Part shown: one piece after another, positions 61,405-64,000 of the stretch
Layout of the letters: every line of letters begins with the position of its first letter
Numbering within the stretch: the stretch's first letter is position 1
Source: Crocosphaera chwakensis CCY0110
GTDB lineage: Bacteria > Cyanobacteriota > Cyanobacteriia > Cyanobacteriales > Microcystaceae
Assembly (NCBI RefSeq): GCF_000169335.1
Contig: NZ_AAXW01000010.1
Span: 78,524 to 142,523 of the forward strand
Direction: 5' to 3'
Length of the DNA: 64,000 nt
Notes under the pieces: generated by a model
The model's input: only the letters and a program-made list of their open reading frames with translations
Told to the model about the DNA's origin: nothing
Databases searched by the model: none
Translations under genes and position numbers: made by a program

Positions 61405-62289
61405 ATGAGTCAAGCCAACCGCCAGCCAACTCGAGATAAACACAAAAAACCAATGCCTGTTGTAGTGTACGAACCCAACAGTCGCGTCAGGCACCCTATC
61501 CAGCTATTACAAGAAATGTGGTACGATTTGCTCGCTTCTCGTGAATTAGCATGGCAATTATTTCAACGAGACATTCAATCTCAATATCGTCAGTCTTTAC
61601 TGGGTGTACTTTGGATTTTTATTCCCCCTTTAGTCACCGCAGTGGGTTTAACTTTCCTCAGAGAAGCCAAAGTCTTGAACTTAGGAGAAACTCCTATTCC
61701 TTACCCTGTTTATGTGGCTCTGAGTATGACTCTTTGGCAAACTTTTCTCCAGACTTTTAATAATACGATGGGAGCAGCCCGAAGTGCTAAATCAATGTTG
61801 ATGAAATTAAATGTACCTCCCGAAGCGTTTGTTATCTCAAAAATCGCACAAACTTTATTTAATTTTCTCATTCAACTAATTCCTATTTTTTTCCTGTTTG
61901 TTTGGTTTAAAGTAGGAGTAACTTGGACAATTCTTATCGCTCCAGTTGCTTTCATTCATTTGATTTTATTTGGAACAGGACTGGGATTAATCTTAAGTCC
62001 ATTTTCTTGTCTTTATGGTGATGTGAATAAAGCAATTGGTTTTGTGACTCGGATCTGGTTATTTGTGACTCCTGTAATCTATCCTCAACCCAGGGAGGGA
62101 TTATGGTCGATTTTGGTGAAAATTAACCCTGTAACTCCTTTACTGGTAACCACAAGAGATTTAGCTACCACTGGAGAAATTTCTAATGCAGCAGGTTTTT
62201 GGATTGCTAGTGCTGTGGCTATTATCATGACATTGGTCGGATGGATGTTTTATCGCCTATCTTTACCCTTTTTAGTGGAAAGAGCTTAA
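61405..62289 (+). CDS. ABC-2 permease for polysaccharide export (Wzm-like)
   Basis: A 294-residue membrane protein of the TagG/Wzm/KpsM type. The conserved N-terminal part ELAWQLFQRDIQSQYRQSLL with GVLWIFIPP is clear, followed by six hydrophobic segments. It would export lipid-linked glycan or O-antigen with a Wzt-type ATPase. That ATPase gene is not downstream (gltX follows), so the partner is encoded elsewhere. The N-terminal 30 residues are polar. Confidence 0.9.
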   Translation: MSQANRQPTRDKHKKPMPVVVYEPNSRVRHPIQLLQEMWYDLLASRELAWQLFQRDIQSQYRQSLLGVLWIFIPPLVTAVGLTFLREAKVLNLGETPIPYPVYVALSMTLWQTFLQTFNNTMGAARSAKSMLMKLNVPPEAFVISKIAQTLFNFLIQLIPIFFLFVWFKVGVTWTILIAPVAFIHLILFGTGLGLILSPFSCLYGDVNKAIGFVTRIWLFVTPVIYPQPREGLWSILVKINPVTPLLVTTRDLATTGEISNAAGFWIASAVAIIMTLVGWMFYRLSLPFLVERA

Positions 62290-62568
62290 TTAATTATTGG
62301 GATGAATTGAAAAATGTCTCATGGTTATAACATCACTTGAATCAGAAAAAATTGAGAAACGACTTGAAAAAAATCAAACTTACAAAGCCCATTTTTAGTA
62401 TAATTGCTTGATGAGTTGCCCTTAAATAAATTATTATTAAGAAGCCCAAAACAAAGCATCACACCACTAACTGGTGAGATGTCAAAAATTAAGTATAAAA
62501 AATCCTGCCTCTAAACATAGCAAGGTCGGGATATCAATCCATCAAATATTGACTACAGGAAAAATTTT

Positions 62569-63879
62569 GTGACAGTCAGAGTGCGTATCGCCCCTAGTCC
62601 AACAGGGAATTTACACATAGGAACCGCCAGAACCGCCGTTTTTAACTGGTTATTTGCTCATCATCACCACGGCAAGTTTATTCTTAGAGTTGAAGATACC
62701 GATCAAGAGCGATCGCGTCAAGAATATACGGACAATATTCAATCAGGACTGGCCTGGTTAGGTTTAACCTGGGACGAAGGTCCCTTTTTTCAAACCCAAC
62801 GTCTCGCTCTTTATCGTCAAGGGATTCAAACTTTGCTAGACAAAGGCTTTGCTTATCGTTGTTATTGTACCCCAGAGGAATTAGAACAGATGCGAGAGGC
62901 TCAAAAAGCCAAAAATCAAGCCCCTCGCTATGATAACCGTCATCGTCATCTCACCGAAGAACAACGCCAAGCTTTTGAAGCAGAAGGGAGAAAACCCGTC
63001 ATCCGTTTTATTATTGATGATGATCGCGAAATTGTTTGGCACGATCTCATCCGAGGCAAAATGACCTGGAAAGGTAGCGATCTTGGTGGGGATATGGTCA
63101 TCGCTCGTGTTGCTGATGATCCTGATCAACCGTTCGGACAACCTCTCTACAATTTAGCAGTGGTCGTTGATGATATGGATATGAAGATCACCCACGTTAT
63201 TCGAGGTGAAGATCATATCGCTAATACTGCTAAACAAATTCTTTTGTACGAAGCACTTGGGGAAACAGTGCCAGAGTTTGCCCACACCCCCCTAATTTTG
63301 AACCAGGAAGGGCGTAAATTGTCCAAACGAGATGGGGTGACTTCTATTGATGATTTTCGGAAAATGGGTTTTTTACCCGAAGCTCTCGCTAACTATATGA
63401 CTCTCTTGGGATGGACTGCCCCAGACTCAACTCAAGAGATTTTTACTTTGACTGAAGCAGCGCAACAGTTTAGCTTAGAACGGGTTAATAAGGCTGGTGC
63501 TAAGTTTGATTGGGATAAACTTGATTGGATTAATAGCCAATATTTACACAAAATGTCAGGGACTGAATTAGTGGATTTATTGGTTCCTTATTGGCAAGAG
63601 GCAGGTTATCCTATCAATGTAGACAGCGATCGCCCCTGGTTAGAAAAAATGGCTACTCTTATTGGGCCTAGTCTTACTCGTTTAAGTGACGCAGCTAAAG
63701 AAAGTGTCTTATTATTCGGAGAAACAGTAGATTATAGTGAAGAAGCTATAGCCCAAATGAAACAAGAAGGGGTTAAAGAGCTTTTACAAGCTGTTTTAGA
63801 CAAGATTGAAGTCTCTTCTCAATTAACTGAAGATGAGGCTAAAGATACCATCAAACAAGTGACAAAACCTTTAAAGTGA
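62569..63879 (+). CDS. gltX: Glutamyl-tRNA synthetase, 3' end disrupted in this sequence
   Basis: The frame gives 436 residues. Start GTG at 62569 with AGGA 8 bases upstream; MTVRVRIAPSPTGNLHIG is the family's opening, HIGH-type motif HIGT at 16-19, KMSKS-type KLSKR near 250. GltX proteins are usually about 470-490 residues. After VTKPLK the true frame is lost by a missing base near 63868, and the sequence continues in another frame as VKKGLVMRSLRAGL, which is the expected next part of GltX. More single-base losses follow up to the window end. The enzyme charges tRNA-Glu (and in many bacteria tRNA-Gln). It is essential, so the damage is more likely a sequence error than real. Confidence 0.93.
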   Translation: MTVRVRIAPSPTGNLHIGTARTAVFNWLFAHHHHGKFILRVEDTDQERSRQEYTDNIQSGLAWLGLTWDEGPFFQTQRLALYRQGIQTLLDKGFAYRCYCTPEELEQMREAQKAKNQAPRYDNRHRHLTEEQRQAFEAEGRKPVIRFIIDDDREIVWHDLIRGKMTWKGSDLGGDMVIARVADDPDQPFGQPLYNLAVVVDDMDMKITHVIRGEDHIANTAKQILLYEALGETVPEFAHTPLILNQEGRKLSKRDGVTSIDDFRKMGFLPEALANYMTLLGWTAPDSTQEIFTLTEAAQQFSLERVNKAGAKFDWDKLDWINSQYLHKMSGTELVDLLVPYWQEAGYPINVDSDRPWLEKMATLIGPSLTRLSDAAKESVLLFGETVDYSEEAIAQMKQEGVKELLQAVLDKIEVSSQLTEDEAKDTIKQVTKPLK

Positions 63880-64000
63880 AGAAAGGGTTAGTCATGCGAT
63901 CGCTTCGTGCCGGTCTATGGGAGATTACACGGACTGATTAATTCATCTTGGTTCTATGATGACAAGATGGGATAAAGTCGTTGAGTCACGGTTGAGTTAT
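63868..64000 (+). other. gltX 3' part with repeated single-base losses
   Basis: If one base is added back at each of about six places (near 63868, 63917, 63925, 63934, 63938 and 63945), the DNA reads on as GltX: KKGLVMRSLRAGLMGDLH, then GPDLIQSW, then residual WDKVRLSHGL-like words up to the end. Most losses shorten a doubled base. The rest of the window does not show this pattern. Confidence 0.75.

Overview
The window looks like the chromosome of a unicellular, probably nitrogen-fixing-type cyanobacterium of the Cyanothece/Crocosphaera kind. This rests on the many copies of the cyanobacterial HIP1 octamer GCGATCGC, the ndhC-ndhK-ndhJ operon of the photosynthetic NDH-1 complex, a cyanophycin cphB-cphA pair, a lumenal CYP38-type cyclophilin, DUF2949 and hopanoid-associated genes, and low GC with long AT-rich spacers. 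The genus is an inference. No tRNA, rRNA or CRISPR array was seen.

Layout. 0-5 kb: cut-off secreted protein, DUF1611 P-loop protein, ABC exporter whose start region was duplicated around a small palindromic insert, and a PHB-depolymerase-like hydrolase. 4.7-8.9 kb: two tandem response regulators and a sensor histidine kinase split by a complete IS66-family element (perfect 14-bp ends, 8-bp target duplication). 9.3-12 kb: HlyD/DevB-type adaptor and MacB/DevC-type permease without an ATPase gene. 12.1-17.4 kb: an accessory island of toxin-antitoxin-type genes (Uma2, PIN pair, MazEF, orphan ParD-like, three related HigA-like genes of which two lack the HTH domain), a DUF6745-like gene with an in-frame stop, and a coiled-coil repeat protein. 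17.4-25.3 kb: FdhF/YdeP-type molybdoenzyme, CPBP protease, clpS, and two tandem membrane Ser/Thr kinases. 25.4-32 kb: cphB-cphA, trmD, Tat-type FAD/Rieske oxidoreductase. 32.6-38.5 kb: giant CheB-CheR-PAS-kinase-receiver protein, PfpI protein, decaying MNT/HEPN pair. 38.5-49.7 kb: hpnA-like epimerase, ABC ATPase, aminopeptidase P, LD-carboxypeptidase, class A PBP, a 36-residue membrane protein on the opposite strand, racemase relic, ruvB, CYP38-like cyclophilin. 49.8-64 kb: secreted/lipoproteins, pckA, prohibitin, ndhCKJ, HAD phosphatase, Ca2+/H+ exchanger, polysaccharide-export permease and gltX.

Main points for a second look: (1) the IS66-split histidine kinase, whose frame is restored exactly (488 aa) if the element and one target copy are removed; (2) the DUF6745-like gene, readable through a single TAA to an upstream ATG; (3) the HEPN toxin-like gene whose tail carries two nonsense changes while its MNT partner has lost its catalytic signature; (4) the HigA-like family that swapped or lost its DNA-binding half; (5) the last ~135 bases, where gltX carries at least six one-base losses in a row, which looks like poor sequence at a contig end; (6) tandem kinases with degenerate glycine loops, a shared beta-rich middle domain and a membrane tail. 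I found no clear, wholly new multi-gene system; the 12-17 kb island is the best place to look for one.
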